Notes under the pieces: generated by a model
What the model was told of the DNA's origin: nothing
What the model saw: only the letters and a program-made list of their open reading frames with translations
The model's database searches: none
Shown: one piece after another, positions 35,871-48,155 of the stretch
Layout of the letters: every line of letters starts with the position of its first letter
How positions within the stretch are numbered: the first letter of the stretch is position 1
DNA from: Clonostachys chloroleuca
Lineage: Eukaryota; Ascomycota; Sordariomycetes; Hypocreales; Bionectriaceae
Reading direction: 5' to 3'
Assembly: GCA_037952775.1 (NCBI GenBank)
Contig: JBANAY010000001.1
Coordinates: forward strand, 806,001-870,000
Length of the DNA: 64,000 nucleotides
Translations under genes and position numbers: made by a program

Positions 35871-37187
35871 ATGACAGCAGCCATGCGAGACGAGACTCGG
35901 GTAGAAATCAGCACCCAGCATAGCCCAGGCATCTTGAAACGGCTTGTCCATCGTGTACGCAATAACAGCTCCAGCGACAGCAGCGGTAGCGGCAGCAGCA
36001 GTAGTAGCAACGACTATGCTGCCCGCAAGCCGTCCACCAGCCCTGTTCGACGAGGCACCGTCGACAGCGACGACAGCCAATGCGACCCCAAGTGCAAGCG
36101 CCTCACGCCCAGCCCGCACTCCAAGCCGAAACCTCAGCAGAAACCGAGCAAGCCGCAGAAGCAGCATTACCAGCCCACTACCGCCATTCCCTACAGCCGC
36201 AGCGGATACGCGCCGGCCCCCAAGAAGAAGTCCGTCTCGTCCGCCTCGTCCGGCCACAGCGCCGAGATCGCCCTATCGCGCGAGCTGTGGGACGAGGCGT
36301 ACGACGCCCTGCGGCTCGACCCCAGCACCAAGAGCCTCGTCGTGACCTACGAGGCCATCATCTCCCAGGAGCTGTCGGATGACCTGAAGTTGGCCACCCG
36401 CTCCACCCTGTCTCCGCCGGAAGGGGATACCAACCGCCGGATGGAGCTCATGAGTGCCATTACCAGGGCGGGGCTGAGCAAACGCAAGGGCAGCAAGCCC
36501 AGCCAGGCCGACGACGTCCCCAAGATTCTGCTCGACAGCACCAGGCGCACCGTGGAGACGGCTTGGGACGAGTATCCCTCTGCCGCCCTGGCCTGGTCTG
36601 GGCTGTCCATCCTCACTCCTGTACGTTGAGCCGCCAACCTACGCTTTTTTGTCCTTCCAAGTCGCTGACATGATGTGTTGCTCTAGTTGCTGATCGACCC
36701 GATTCTACGTCACGACGAGTTCCGAAAGGGCATGGTCCACGTCATCGGCCGGATCCATTGGTACATGCACCTCACCTACCTCCTGCAGTGCCCGTCCTGG
36801 CACGACGCCGAGGACCTCGCCGCGCGGCAGGACGAGCTGGCGGCGCGGCGGACGCGGGCGCGCGACGAGGTGCTCCGGCTGTACAGGCGGGTGCTCGAGT
36901 TCGAGATGAATTGCGTGTGCGCGTCGGCGAGCGCGTGGAACTCGGCGGCGCGGCACATGGTGCGGTGGAACTCGCTGGACAAGCTCAACGAGAGCATCGT
37001 GGAGGCGGACGGCAAGGTGCGGCGGCTGGTCGAGGAGCTGGTCGTGGAGGGGGCGATGAGGACCCGGATGCTGGCCTGGGAGGCGGATCTGGACCTGGAC
37101 GCGCTGGTGGTCAAGACGGCCATGCAGGAGGAGGAGAGGCGGATGATGGAGGAGCGGCGAGGGGAGGAGCAGCCTAAAGACGCTTAG
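35871..37187 (+). CDS. free-standing NWD domain protein (NLR N-terminal module)
   Basis: Two exons (35871-36620, 36687-37187) give 416 residues. Residues 32-46 are almost all Ser, and 80-122 are Pro/Lys/Gln-rich, likely disordered. From about 137 the sequence matches the NWD domain (PF17100-like) that begins many fungal NACHT receptors: LWDEAYDALRLD, VVTYEAIISQEL, then VETAWDEYPSAALAWSGLSI, LLIDPILR and HVIGRIHWYMHLTYLL, ending in long charged helices. In NLRs a NACHT ATPase with a P-loop and then repeats would follow. Here the protein ends after the helices, and no P-loop is found before HIR1. A free-standing NWD could act as a partner or decoy of full receptors; that role is inferred. Upstream in-frame sequence to 35823 has no ATG. 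Confidence 0.8.
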
Positions 37188-37918
37188 AGAAAGCCCACGC
37201 TCCCACTGTCTCCGAGAGATCTGAGACTGAATTGTTCGGGTGTTTGGATTTGAGATCAACTTGCGGCATAGCACGGCGTTCTTGTTATGGACTTGTTTGA
37301 GCAGGATGATTTATGAGCAACAGATATCCCCGGAACGCAAAAGATTCATGAATGGCGGGGTCGAATACACCTACGCACTAGCGAGCAATGTCCTTGAAGT
37401 ATATTTTGAGTCAACATAGAAGAGTAGATATAGTAGCAACGATTGGTTTAATGAGAGAATATCCCTCCGCTCATTCCGTGCAATTACCTACCTACCTATA
37501 CTATGCCCTTTACCTATATAACTTGCGCTTGGTTAGCATCATCAGCTAACCTCAAGCAACTGGAGGAGTTACATCATTGGCCGGAATAAAGATGGTCCGA
37601 TAGCTCCAGCTCAAGCACACCAAGATTTTTTGCGCTAAGCGGCTGGCGATGGAGCCTGGCCGTGCCATTTAATAAAGTGGGGACCTACCCTGAGCGTGGA
37701 CAAGGAGCAGCGCGCCAGGGAAAAGCGCGTCTCTTAGCCTGGGCAACGAAACCACCACACAATTCCAATTCCCGTCTTGCGAATCATCTCCCCATCGCAT
37801 CGCAGCGCAGCATCCCATCCCGCCCATCGAGCCGACCTTCCTACGCCTTCCGTTGCGAGCTTCCCACGGGAAGAGGAAATTATTCAAGCCGCGCAAGACC
37901 GTCCATGCGGCCGGCGCC
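37188..37918. other. intergenic, no gene seen
   Basis: 3' region of the NWD gene and promoter/leader of HIR1; no further feature. Confidence 0.5.
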
Positions 37919-40900
37919 ATGCGAATTATCAAGCCGTCATGGCTGAGCCATAGCGGCGAGCAGAAGGACTTCGAGGTTTACAGTTGCCATGTCTCCCCCG
38001 ACGGGAAGCGCCTGGCCACGGCAGGCGGCGATGGCCATGTACGAATCTGGTCTACCGAGGCCATCTACAACGCAGAAGATCCCGACTACAACAAGCCCCG
38101 ACAGCTTGCCCACATGAGCCACCACCTGGGCACCATCCACTCGGTGCGATGGTCTCCCAACGGCCGCTATCTCGCCAGTGGCGCCGACGACAAAATGATC
38201 TGCATCTATCATCTCGACAAGAACCCTCCCCCACCATATTCGGGACCAATGAACCCCCGCCCGTTGAGAATTGGAAGACGTATAAGCGATTGATTGGACA
38301 CGACAACGATGTTCAAGATCTCGCCTGGTCCCACGACTCCTCCCTGCTCGTCTCGGTCGGTCTCGACTCCAAGATCGTCGTATGGTCAGGCTACAACTTC
38401 GAAAAGCTGCGAGTCATCTCCGCCCACGGCAGCCATGTCAAGGGCATCACCTTCGATCCAGCCAACAAATTCTTCGCCACTGCCAGCGATGACCGCACCA
38501 TCAAGATCTTCCGATTCACCTCTCCGGGGCCCAATGCCATGGCGACCGACATGGTTGATAACTTTGTCCATGAACACACCATCCAAGCTCCCTTCAAGAG
38601 CTCCCCCCTCACGACCTACTTTAGGCGGTGCTCCTGGTCCCCTGACGGCAACCACATCGCAGCATCCAACGCTGTGAATGGCCCGGTCAGCTCCGTCGCC
38701 ATCATTGAGCGCACGCGCTGGGACAGCGAAATTAACCTCATCGGCCACGAGGGCCCCACCGAGGTCTGCATGTTCTCGCCGCGACTCTTCCACACTGTCA
38801 ATCCAAATGAGCCCGACGCAGAGGAGAATGGTCAGCTTGTGACGGTGATAGCATCCGCCGGACAGGACAAAACACTCTGCATCTGGAACACTAATACTTC
38901 AAGACCAGTCGTTATCCTGCAGGATATGGCCGGTAAGGCGATTGCCGATCTTTCTTGGACTCCTGATGGCCAGACCATCTTTGCTGCGACGCTGGATGGC
39001 AGCATCATCGTTGTCAAGTTTGAGAATGCGGAACTGGGTTGGGTGGCGCAACCAGAGGAGAATGACAGAGCACTGCAGAAGTACGGCGTGTCAAGGAAGG
39101 GCATGGGAATCGCGGAGGATGTTCAGGGCCTGGCTCTGGAGCACAAAAGCAAAGAAGGCGAATCGAAGGCCGTGGAGTCACGAATGGGAGCGCTCATGGG
39201 TGACTTCCAGCCTGATTCAGGCAAAGACGCAACCCCCGCCACGAATGGCTCCAAAGTCGGGTCCAACAAGGCTGCCACAAACGGTGATACGGATTCAGAA
39301 AAGCCCGGCGACAAGTCTGCAGACAAGGCCTCCGAGGAGAAGAAGGAGAGCACCGACAAGACAGAGGAGCGGGTGAAGGAGATGAAAGCGCGGGTTACAA
39401 TCGGAAAAGATGGCAAGAAGCGAGTAGCACCCATGCTCGTCTCATCGTCAGGGACAGGGCAATCCTCACTGCCACAGACCCAGCTTGTTGGTTCAACGGC
39501 ATCCAAGTCCACTCAAAACGATGCTCCCCAGACTATGCTTGACCTGTCCAAGCCGTTCGATGGACTGCCCAAGGGTGGCATCGCAGCCATGCTGTTAGGG
39601 AACAAACGCAAGTTTGGGGCAGATGATGATGAGGATGAGGATGAACCAGTCACGAAACGAACGACGACGGGACTGATGCCCATTGTAAAGAGTGGTGCCA
39701 ACGGCAGCGTTGAGCCAGCTGCGTTAACGCCCACCCAAAACGGAGTTGTCCCGACACCTGAATTCCTTCGGCCGGCTGTTCTGAGCCCCTCCATCGCTTT
39801 CGCACAGGTGCGCCTGGCAGTCCCCAAAGTTAGATCACACATCCTAAGGCCGCTTGAGCGAGGCATCCTCCGCGGTGAAGCTACATTAGATGACGCATCC
39901 AAGACGGCCGAGCACATCATCATGGAGGCGAAGAATGATCCCAACCCGAGAGACCCGTCTCACGTGCTTGTCACCAAACGAGGAGCTTTGGTCTGGCAAG
40001 AGTTCTTGCCCAGGGCTGTCATCTTGGTAACCGCCAACAAGAATTTCTGGGCAGTAGCATGTGAGGATGGGACAATTCACGTCTGGACACCCGCAGGTCG
40101 ACGTCTGCTGAACCCGATGGTGCTCGACGCCCAACCCGTCATCCTCGAGTGCCGGGACCACTGGCTCCTGTGTATCACAGCAGTCGGGCTCGTCCACGTG
40201 TGGGATCTCCGTCAACAATCCTCGCCCTGCCCCCCATTCTCTCTCGCTCCGATCCTGGACATCGCAACGTCCTCGCTCAACCAGCACACAGCGACACCGG
40301 CCCCGGGCGTCACCTCGGCGCACCTCAACTCGACCGGTCACGTCATCGTCACATTAACAAACGGCGACGGTTACTACTACTCGCGCGAGATGTTCACGTG
40401 GCAGAGGTTGAGCGAGGCATGGTGGGCGGTCGGTTCGCAGTACTGGAATTCCAATGATTCGTCAATCTCTGCACTGCAGTCTACCGCCGTCGGCCCCGTC
40501 TCCAAGGATAGCGCAACCGCCAAAGACAAGGAGGCATCAACACCATCGGTGTCATCAGGCATCATTCCTTTCCTCGAGCGTCACACCACCAATGAATTCC
40601 TACTCAAGGGTCGGGCATACGCCCTCCAGCGCATCATCAAGACTGTGATCCAACGGAGGGAAGGAGATGGGTTCGAGAGCAGCGTCAGCATTGCCCATTT
40701 AGAAAACAGGATTGCGGGAGCACTGCAGCTTGGCTCGCACGATGAGTTCAGGCTGTACCTGTTCATGTACGCCAAGCGCCTAGGCGCCGAAGGGGCGCAA
40801 ACTAAGGTAGAAGAGCTGCTCAGTTCGCTCATGGGTGGCATCTTACAGGAAGGAAAAGGAAAGCGTGACGCCAATGAGGGTCGCGGGTGGTACAGCAAGG

Positions 40901-41141
40901 AAGACGACATCTGTGGATGGGACCGCAAGGAGCTGTTGAAGGGAGTGATCATGATTCTTGGTAAAATTCCCCTTCCTCGGGCGAGCAGGGACTCGTCCAT
41001 CCCCCCTGGTCTCGTGCAGTGCTAACACCCTCGGCAGGCAAATATAGGGAACTACAACGATTGACGCTGCAGTACGCCCGTGTACTAGACCTCAACCTGG
41101 ATGAGGAACAGCTTGCAGTCGAAGCCATGGATGAGAGCTGA
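37919..41141 (+). CDS. HIR1: HIR1/HIRA histone chaperone subunit (one-base frameshift)
   Basis: HIRA-type proteins place histone H3-H4 on DNA independently of replication, with Asf1, in the nucleus. Seven WD40 units fill the N terminus (HVSPDGKRLATAGGDGHVRIWS, split by frame; SVRWSPNGRYLASGADD; LAWSHDSSLLVSVGLDSKIVVW). The Asf1-binding B domain follows (KARVTIGKDGKKRVAPMLVS), and the C-terminal Hira domain has WQEFLPRAVILV and HVWTPAGRRLLNP. An intron at 40961-41037 leads to the last exon (KYRELQRLTLQYARVLDLN). The frame is broken at the C run 38228-38232: the first 103 residues are in one frame and the rest in another. One extra C would restore YHLDKNPPPTIFG and a 1048-residue protein, so I suspect a base missing in the assembly, not a dead gene. 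Confidence 0.93.
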
Positions 41142-43123
41142 TTTGCACAACACACAACAACTACAACATAATCATCGTCCGTCCTTCTTTTTACTCGTCA
41201 GGCAGCGAAGGATGCCTTGTGTTGTCTTGAGAGAGCCGGTTGTATCCTTCTGGTGATTAGCCCACCTTATTTTTGTATTTCCATTACATTTTGATTTTTT
41301 TTTCTCTTTTCGCTCGGCGTTCCGGCATGGAGTCTAGACAGGGAAGTTTCAAGAAAAGGTTCGATAAGTGATTTGGACATGGGGTGAGGGGAAAGTGGCA
41401 AGGAGGAGACCATGTATCATAGAGATGGGAGGAGCGAATGGTCGGCGTGGGTGTGCAACTACGGATTCAGCCTACGACCCGAGGGAGCAGATAAGATGGC
41501 ACACACGGAGCAATCAATCAATGAACAAAAAAGGAGCCTGCATTGCATGCTGCTTCCCTTTGTATCTTTCGCGCACGTGGCCCGGGTGCATGGTGTGACT
41601 GCAACCCTTTGGAAGATGGGGATTGGGGGTTGGGGATTTCGCCTTGCTTCCTTGCAAGGTCTGCCTCGTTTGGGCTCGCACGTGCATGACGTATACGGCT
41701 GGCAGGGAAGAATGGCGTTTTGGTGTGACGATGTGCCTTCTCAGGTTGTGTGATGTGCCGCTCGGGCCGGTATAACTCCTTCTTTTCCCTGCCTGCCCGT
41801 TATCAGCCAGCGATGATAATGGAGTGGCACGGCGATAGACCCGTCACTCCAGCAGGAAGGCTGTGCTCGGACAGTATTGTCCTGGCCCCGTTACACCCCC
41901 GGCAATGGTGAAGAACGTCAGGCCAGTCGATCGGTCCTCTGGCGTGGGACGGGGTTGCCCTCTTCCCGGTTTTCCTATGAGAGTGGCCTCCCGCGGAAGA
42001 TAACCGGTGAGCACCCTGCTGGGGGTTTCCTGATTGGAGGGGCGTGAAGAGCCTCACATTGGTTAGTTGACCTCGCCCGAGGTTTGGAGACGCTTCGTAA
42101 CTGTTGTGACGCTAGTCGAGGACGCGGCCGGTTGCACGGCTCACTGGCACAAGCAAGGAGCGTTGGGGCGTTTGGTCGAGATGGGGAGAGATGGAGGCGA
42201 GTGCTGGATAGCGGCTGCTGCTGCCTGTTTACGCATAGCTCGAGCCATACTGATCACTTTGGGATTTTCCAATAGCGCCTGGTCACATATTGTCTGTGAG
42301 CAAGAGCGTATAGGGAGGGTACACTATACTGGGCCCGCATGTTTCCTCTAGGTACGCTCCTCGTCTGTTTCGATTCTTGAGTGTCCTGTTGTACACCGAG
42401 AGCTTCGTCCGTCGAACACAGATTCGTATCCCTGGCTGCCAGTGACTGCTCGCCAGTGTGTTTGCCTGCCTGTGTTTGGGCCTCGGACTTCCGAGGCTCT
42501 TCGTCTAGAAACTGCAGCCCAGTTGAGGAAGGGCAGGCCACCACCAGTAAAGAGAACAATAACCTCACTCACAGAGGAATAACAGTGCGACTCACTGTCG
42601 TCTCGTCCTCACACCGGTCGGCCGCGGGCAGGTGGCAGCAGCTGATGGCAACTGCCCTCGCCCCTCACGCGCTCACTCGCGCACCGCGTTCGCTCCTCTC
42701 TGCTGTAGAACCTCAGGTACCAATTCGCTCGATCCCGCCCTCCCTCTCTTTCCTTCTCTCCCCTCCACCGCTCCTCTTCTTTCACTTTCCTCTCGCCTTC
42801 TTCTGACTTTCACTTCTCCCTCACCCACGCCTCTCCTTCAATGCAACAGTATTCTTGATCAATAGGTGCACTTTCGAACTGGTTCGTCGGCCACCTCTTC
42901 CTCTTCTCTTCTCTTCTCTTCACTTCACTTCTCTTCAACTTCGTTCCTTCAACTTGACGCGTTTCGCGGTATCTTCAATTTACTCGACCTAAGCTGCTGC
43001 CCTCCTCATCTCGAGCCGCTCCTCCACCTATTGGCAGCTGAGCGTCATTACTTTCTCGCCTCTTGATGACCGTGAGAGACACATTTTCCCTCCATTCAGC
43101 TTCTACCATTACATTTCCCCAGC
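41142..43123. other. 2-kb intergenic stretch; CT-rich leader at its end
   Basis: No supported gene. From about 42.7 to 43.0 kb the plus strand is a long CT-rich tract with repeats of TCTTC and CACTT, typical of fungal core promoters and 5' leaders. Confidence 0.5.
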
Positions 43124-44511
43124 ATGAGACTGGCCCTCCCGTTGATTCTGCTTCCGCTCCTCACGTGGGCGATGCAGCAATCGTCACCATCACCTGCCGA
43201 GACCCTTGACGTTGTTCCCCCCCTTCCGAATCCTCTCCTCGAGCGGCACTTGTAGCTCTTGTTGAAGAGAGCGATCTTTCTGACCTCGGAGTGTCTATAC
43301 GTCAGCTCGAAGAGTCTTTCAATGCCCGCTTCCAGTACCCCTGGGTCTTCTTCAGCACCAAGCCCCTCAACGAGGACTTCCGTGAGGTCGTCTCTGCTGC
43401 CACCACGTCCGCCTGCTTCTACGAAGTCATCACCCCCTGCAATCACTCTCTCAATGAATCGCATGACCTGGCCAGCCCGGCGCACTGTCATCGATGCCCT
43501 GCCCACCACAGTCTCGACTTTCTCGCCAAGCAAGGCAGGATGAGAGACTATGACTGGTTCTGGCGAGTTGAGCCAGGCGTGAGTGCTTTCCTTTTTCACC
43601 TCAGATCTCTTTCCCTTGGCACCTTTTTCCTTTCACACGTTTTCCCCTTGCACCTTCTTTCTCTTGCACCTTTTACCCCTTACCCCTTACACCTTACACC
43701 TCCACCGATGTCAATGGAATCCCTCAATCTCCCTTCTACCTTGGGCTTACGTTGTGGTTGATAACAGGCTCTCTTCACCGAACACATTGAATTCGATGTC
43801 TTCCGCTTCATGAAGAACCACGACATTGGCTATGGCTGGCTCACCGGACCCCGACTCTACTGGCTAGATGATGCAAGCAGCCACCTGCCCAAACCCGACT
43901 CGTCCCGCGCAGAAAAGGGTATTTCCCCACGCGACGGCGCTGCTGGTACCTGTGACCTTGTAGCCTGTAACATGGACGGCGGTCATTCTCACGATTTTAT
44001 GGTATTACATTCTGGTTTTGGCATTCCATTCGTTAGAGCTGGTGGGAATCTTGTAAACTTTGGTACTGACTGGAAACAGACGTGCATGAAGGGTGTGCAG
44101 ACTAAGGCAATGAATTGCCTTGGCCCGAGAACCCAACTCGGATCAGTCGCCTTTTTCCAAAGCGAGGGCCATGAAGCCCTTATTCAACACTCTCTCAGAG
44201 AGCACTGTGACGCCCAGCCAGTAGACGATGATGATTCCATTCCCGGTGTCCGTACCATCAGGAGATTCCCAAGATATCGTCTGGGAACCTCCCGCAGGGT
44301 CACTCGAGGTATCAAGCCAAAGTTTCCGGAACCAACGTCGGCTCCGGTTATCAGCGTGCTGCTCTACCACGTCGCCTTGGGCATGGAGAAGCATCACTCA
44401 CACTGGGTTTGGATTTGTGAGGACATCAGCCGACAGGCACATATACCTGGACTGCAGTCTGGAAACACGGTCATTGACGAGCGTAATTTTACGCCATCTC
44501 ATTTATTTTGA
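43124..44511 (+). pseudogene. degraded KRE2/KTR-type alpha-1,2-mannosyltransferase (GT15) gene
   Basis: The hydrophobic start MRLALPLILLPLLTWAM (43124) runs into a TAG. Coding resumes in another frame with clear GT15 features: SIRQLEESFNARFQYPWVFF, then DYDWFWRVEPG, which corresponds to the YWRVEP core of Kre2/Mnt1 proteins. An intron (43579-43767) joins to FDVFRFM, again a family hallmark. Weak echoes follow: QLGSVAFFQSEGHEAL and ALGMEKHHSHWV. The conserved middle blocks (the HW..P.W segment, the CHFWSNFEIG block and the ERWGDAPVHS block) are absent or unrecognisable. Intact enzymes add mannose to O- and N-glycans in the Golgi. Exon 2 keeps 247 open codons, so the locus may still be transcribed, but I see no functional catalytic domain. 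Confidence 0.65.
43673..43700 (+). repeat. 7-bp tandem repeat, 4 copies
   Basis: TTACCCC twice followed by TTACACC twice, inside the intron of the KRE2-like gene. It is surrounded by further CCTTGCACC-type pyrimidine-rich repeats. It is not the TTAGGG telomere unit. Confidence 0.7.
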
Positions 44512-47500
44512 ATGCTTGCTGGAAACCAACGTTCCGTCATTTCATTCGGGGAGTGAAAGGGATGGGATGGATGTGTAGGAATGTATGGATAGATGGCAGG
44601 GTCCACACGTGGAGTTGGTGAACGAGAGGACAAGTTGAGGATATGATCTTTGGGTCTTCTATATCCAGTTGTTGTGTACAACTACTTTGCTTCTTGGAAT
44701 CATCAGGTGGATCTGTGTTTTAGCACACGAGCAACTTGCTACTACAAATCAAGATAGCTGCAATTTATTTGCCGAGCATGTCTTTCTGCCCAGGTTTATC
44801 GAACGAGATGCCATGATACAATGTGATGACTGCGCTTGAGCGGACCACTCACGGAGACTAAATTGCTAGCACGCCATCACTCGCATGCTAGCCAAGTAGT
44901 CAGAAGTAGATGTCGTCACTGGTGTTTCGTTTCACAGACGATGATGCGGCCATACAAGTAATTGAGGCATTGAATCACGGAATTTTTCCTCCGCCAGCCT
45001 AGACCAATTTCAGGGTCATGGAGGGATGTTGAGTCTGAATACTTTATTGAACAGGAACACAGCAAGCCTTCATGCGAGATATGTTGGGGAGAGCGATCAG
45101 GTGGTCATCGCCAGGATCCGGTAAAAAAAAACTAGGCCAGTTTATGCCAGGTGTGGGCAGACGAGCAAGCGTCGTCGTTGTGCGTCCACAACATACATAT
45201 CCGTGACGTGGGCCTGCATCTGCGACTCTTGGCTATTGACTGTACGATGTGATGCGGTGCAGGAAACCCCAGGCTCGGGTGAGGTACATGGCTTTTATTC
45301 AGCTCTACAGGGGCATGACGCAGGAGGCTGCTGGGAATGGTGAGAGAAGGTTGGGTTAAAAAAAAAAAAAGGCACGGATTTGGACACCGACATTTCTTCT
45401 TGGAAAACTGGGAAGTTGTCGGTGCCTGATTGGGTTGTGTCTTTGGGTTTGTTATACAGTTTTGGTCGTGTATGATGTCAAGGGGCTGAATATATGTGCA
45501 TATGGAGGTTAGAGTGACTGTGCCACGTGGGAGGAGAGGGATGCGCGTGATCAATGGGCCGTGATCGATGGTGTTTGCGATTTGATGGTGTTGAATGTGT
45601 GGGATGGGAGGGTATAGGGTAGCTATATTGGGTGAGGTGGATCTGGAGGGGAAGAACGGGCGGTTTGGAATATGGGGGCAGGAGAGCCAAATCAGGGATG
45701 CGCCATTGTTTGAGGGTGGTTGAGGCCGCCGTTCTTGATACGCAGGTTGGGGCGCAATATATTGTGCAGATTTCACTCGATTGAAATAAAATAGATACCA
45801 GATGCTAATGTTGCTCATCAAAAGCTGTAATGTCTCGTGACAAAGAACCTTTGCGAGCGAGGACTTCGGGACTGGCAGTTCGGTAGTTGCTTTCTAATTG
45901 GAGGTCGGAAGCTTGCTCGCGCGTGCCCCGGGGCTTGCGCAAACAGAGTCAGTCGTGCGGAGAGATGGGACGGAGTGAATCAAGGGAGGAGAAGCCAGAA
46001 AAAAAAGCAAGGGGTTGGGCAGCGGAGGGAGAGAAAAGGCGGGGGGAGGCAAATTAGGACAAAGCTGGTGGGCGTGGCCCGATTGGAGACACGTTGAGGA
46101 CTTGAGTAATAGTTTGCGCAAGAGGGCATCATACATTACACCTGGGGAAATACCTATATTATGACTATCGAGGATGGCTTGTTAGATGCCTGCAAGCTCG
46201 CGTGAACGACTGGCCTCTTTGGGATAGATGGAGATTGGGCGGGAGATTGGATCTCACTGCCTTCTTCTTCCCTTCTGGTGCTCTCGTGTCTGTTTCTTTT
46301 TTTGGGCCGTGCGGTCTAATTAGGCGGCCCAGGAGAAAACAGCTGTACTTGGCAGCTGGGCAAGGAGGAGATGATCGACCAATTGTGCTGGAGGGAGCCG
46401 GGACCAACGGTCAATTGGAGCCTCCCATGTGCGACGGCCAATGCACCTTCACGGCCGCGGAGTATAAATAGGGCCTGGCGACAGGGGGCTCAGGGACCGA
46501 ATCAGGGAGTTTTGCCCGGCGCAGAGGATTGTACATAGCATCCCATCCCAACTGCCTTTGAATTACCCCGGGGAGAGAGCCATGAACTCAAAGGGAGGGA
46601 GGAATGGATTACGTGGTTCCTAATGCTAAACGCCATGGGCCGCCTGGCTTTGGTCTGCCGAGAGCGAGAGACATGCCGGCGATGATCTGTGTGCCAAGCC
46701 AAAGAACAGGTCTTGGGCGTATCAGCCAGCTTGGCGACCGCTCCTCAAGCTCCATGGAGTGGACAGGCGGCGGTCAAATGCACGATGTACAATGGATGTG
46801 GTCATCAAGTATTATGCAGGTGTGCATTCCTGATTCAAGCCCAGAACTTGGCACAGGAGGGCAAGCCAGCCGCCACCACACCTTGATAGGTTAATCCAAT
46901 GTGCCCTGCGTTTAGGGAGTTTCACAGGGGCGGTGGACGTCTCCCAGTGGGCACCGCCTAGAGGGGAGCGGCATCAGCACGGCGGCAGCTCCCAAGGGCT
47001 GGCTTGGCGGGCAGCAGCGTTTGGTTTGTAGGCTCTATTCGCCGTCCCCACCAGCGCTAGGTAGGCCCATCCACGCAGCCCGCCTCCACTGGCACGCCAC
47101 CCAAGCCCCAGCGCAAGTGCCTTTTTTGCCTTTGCTGCATCCTAGACAAGTGCCAGCCCCCCTGCCGGGGCCAGACGCAGCGTCGATTGGCTCATGGAGC
47201 AATGCCCGGCCGTGCTGGCCTCCATGTTTGCTCGCCTGTTGGTGTCAGTCCTTTGGGCCCTGGAAGGGGGGCCTAGGGACTCGCTACCTACCTTACCTCC
47301 TGGGCCTAGCTACTAATTCTGGTAGCAGTACAGAGCACCAGCGCAGGCCGATTGATCTCCACCCCGAAGCGCAGCTTTTTCCTGCATGCCTTTCCTTGCC
47401 TGGCCTGGCCTGGCCTTGCTGGTCGTCGCCGTCATCATTCTCATCCATCGTCCTTAAACTGACTGATCATCCCCTCTCGCACAGACTCCCTCCTACACAC

Positions 47501-48155
47501 AGACCCCATCTCCCAGTATCTGCTCTGGCTACAACCACTTTCTCCTGCTCCCCTTCTCCTTTCCTCACCCTCTACTCTTGTCATTCCTTTCTTTCCGCTC
47601 CTTACGCTATTCCCCCGGCTCAACCCAGCGCACCACGTGCTGGCTCTTTCTAACTCGACGCGGCAGCCTACGAAAGTTCCGGGTCTTCCTGGGCGCCGGA
47701 GCAGCTTCAATTGGCGGTGGCGAAAAGTCTCGTCTTGTCTTGGATCTTGGACCAACTTCCAACGGGGCTGCAACTACAATTTCGACCTGTTGGGGATCTA
47801 AAAGGGGCCTGGGATTTAATTGGTGACCACGCCAGACGATACGACCATCCTATACCTCCCTATCCATTCAATCCCAATTCGTAACCTCTGCCACGCGACC
47901 AGAGGAGCGATACGCAACAATCAGGTCTGCGACGAAACGGCCTGCCAAGAGACGACTGCGACAAGCGAACCCGACCACCGGAACTATTTGCGCGGTGCTT
48001 CCGACCGAGTTTTGCATTGGCGCAGCGCCCTTCCCGCCTTGCCGCCGCCCACCGTTTTGTCTCGAGAGCGATCCCTCAGCCTCGGCTCCTTGTTCGGTTT
48101 CCTGTGCGACCTGTTCGCTCTGCGCTTGCACCGGTGAGCAACACCACGCGACAAC
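44512..48155. other. 3.6-kb stretch without a supported gene
   Basis: Contains an A run at about 45359-45371 and a low-complexity 229-codon minus-strand frame (45132-45821) rich in Pro, His and Ser that I do not accept as a gene. 47.4-48.15 kb is pyrimidine-rich and probably the promoter and a long 5' leader of the nucleotide-sugar transporter. Confidence 0.5.

Noticed and set aside
37984..38230. HIR1 read as starting in the downstream frame
   Set aside because: The N-terminal WD40 repeat is clearly encoded in the other frame from 37919; a single base loss in the C run explains both.
38200..38260. Micro-intron to explain the HIR1 frame change
   Set aside because: No GT donor lies close enough before the change to fit fungal intron sizes.
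43673..43700. Telomere-like repeat
   Set aside because: TTACCCC/TTACACC is not the fungal TTAGGG unit and occurs within an intron.
45132..45821. Minus-strand frame of 229 codons
   Set aside because: Pro/His/Ser-rich product crossing a poly-A/T tract; no homologous motif and no coding bias.
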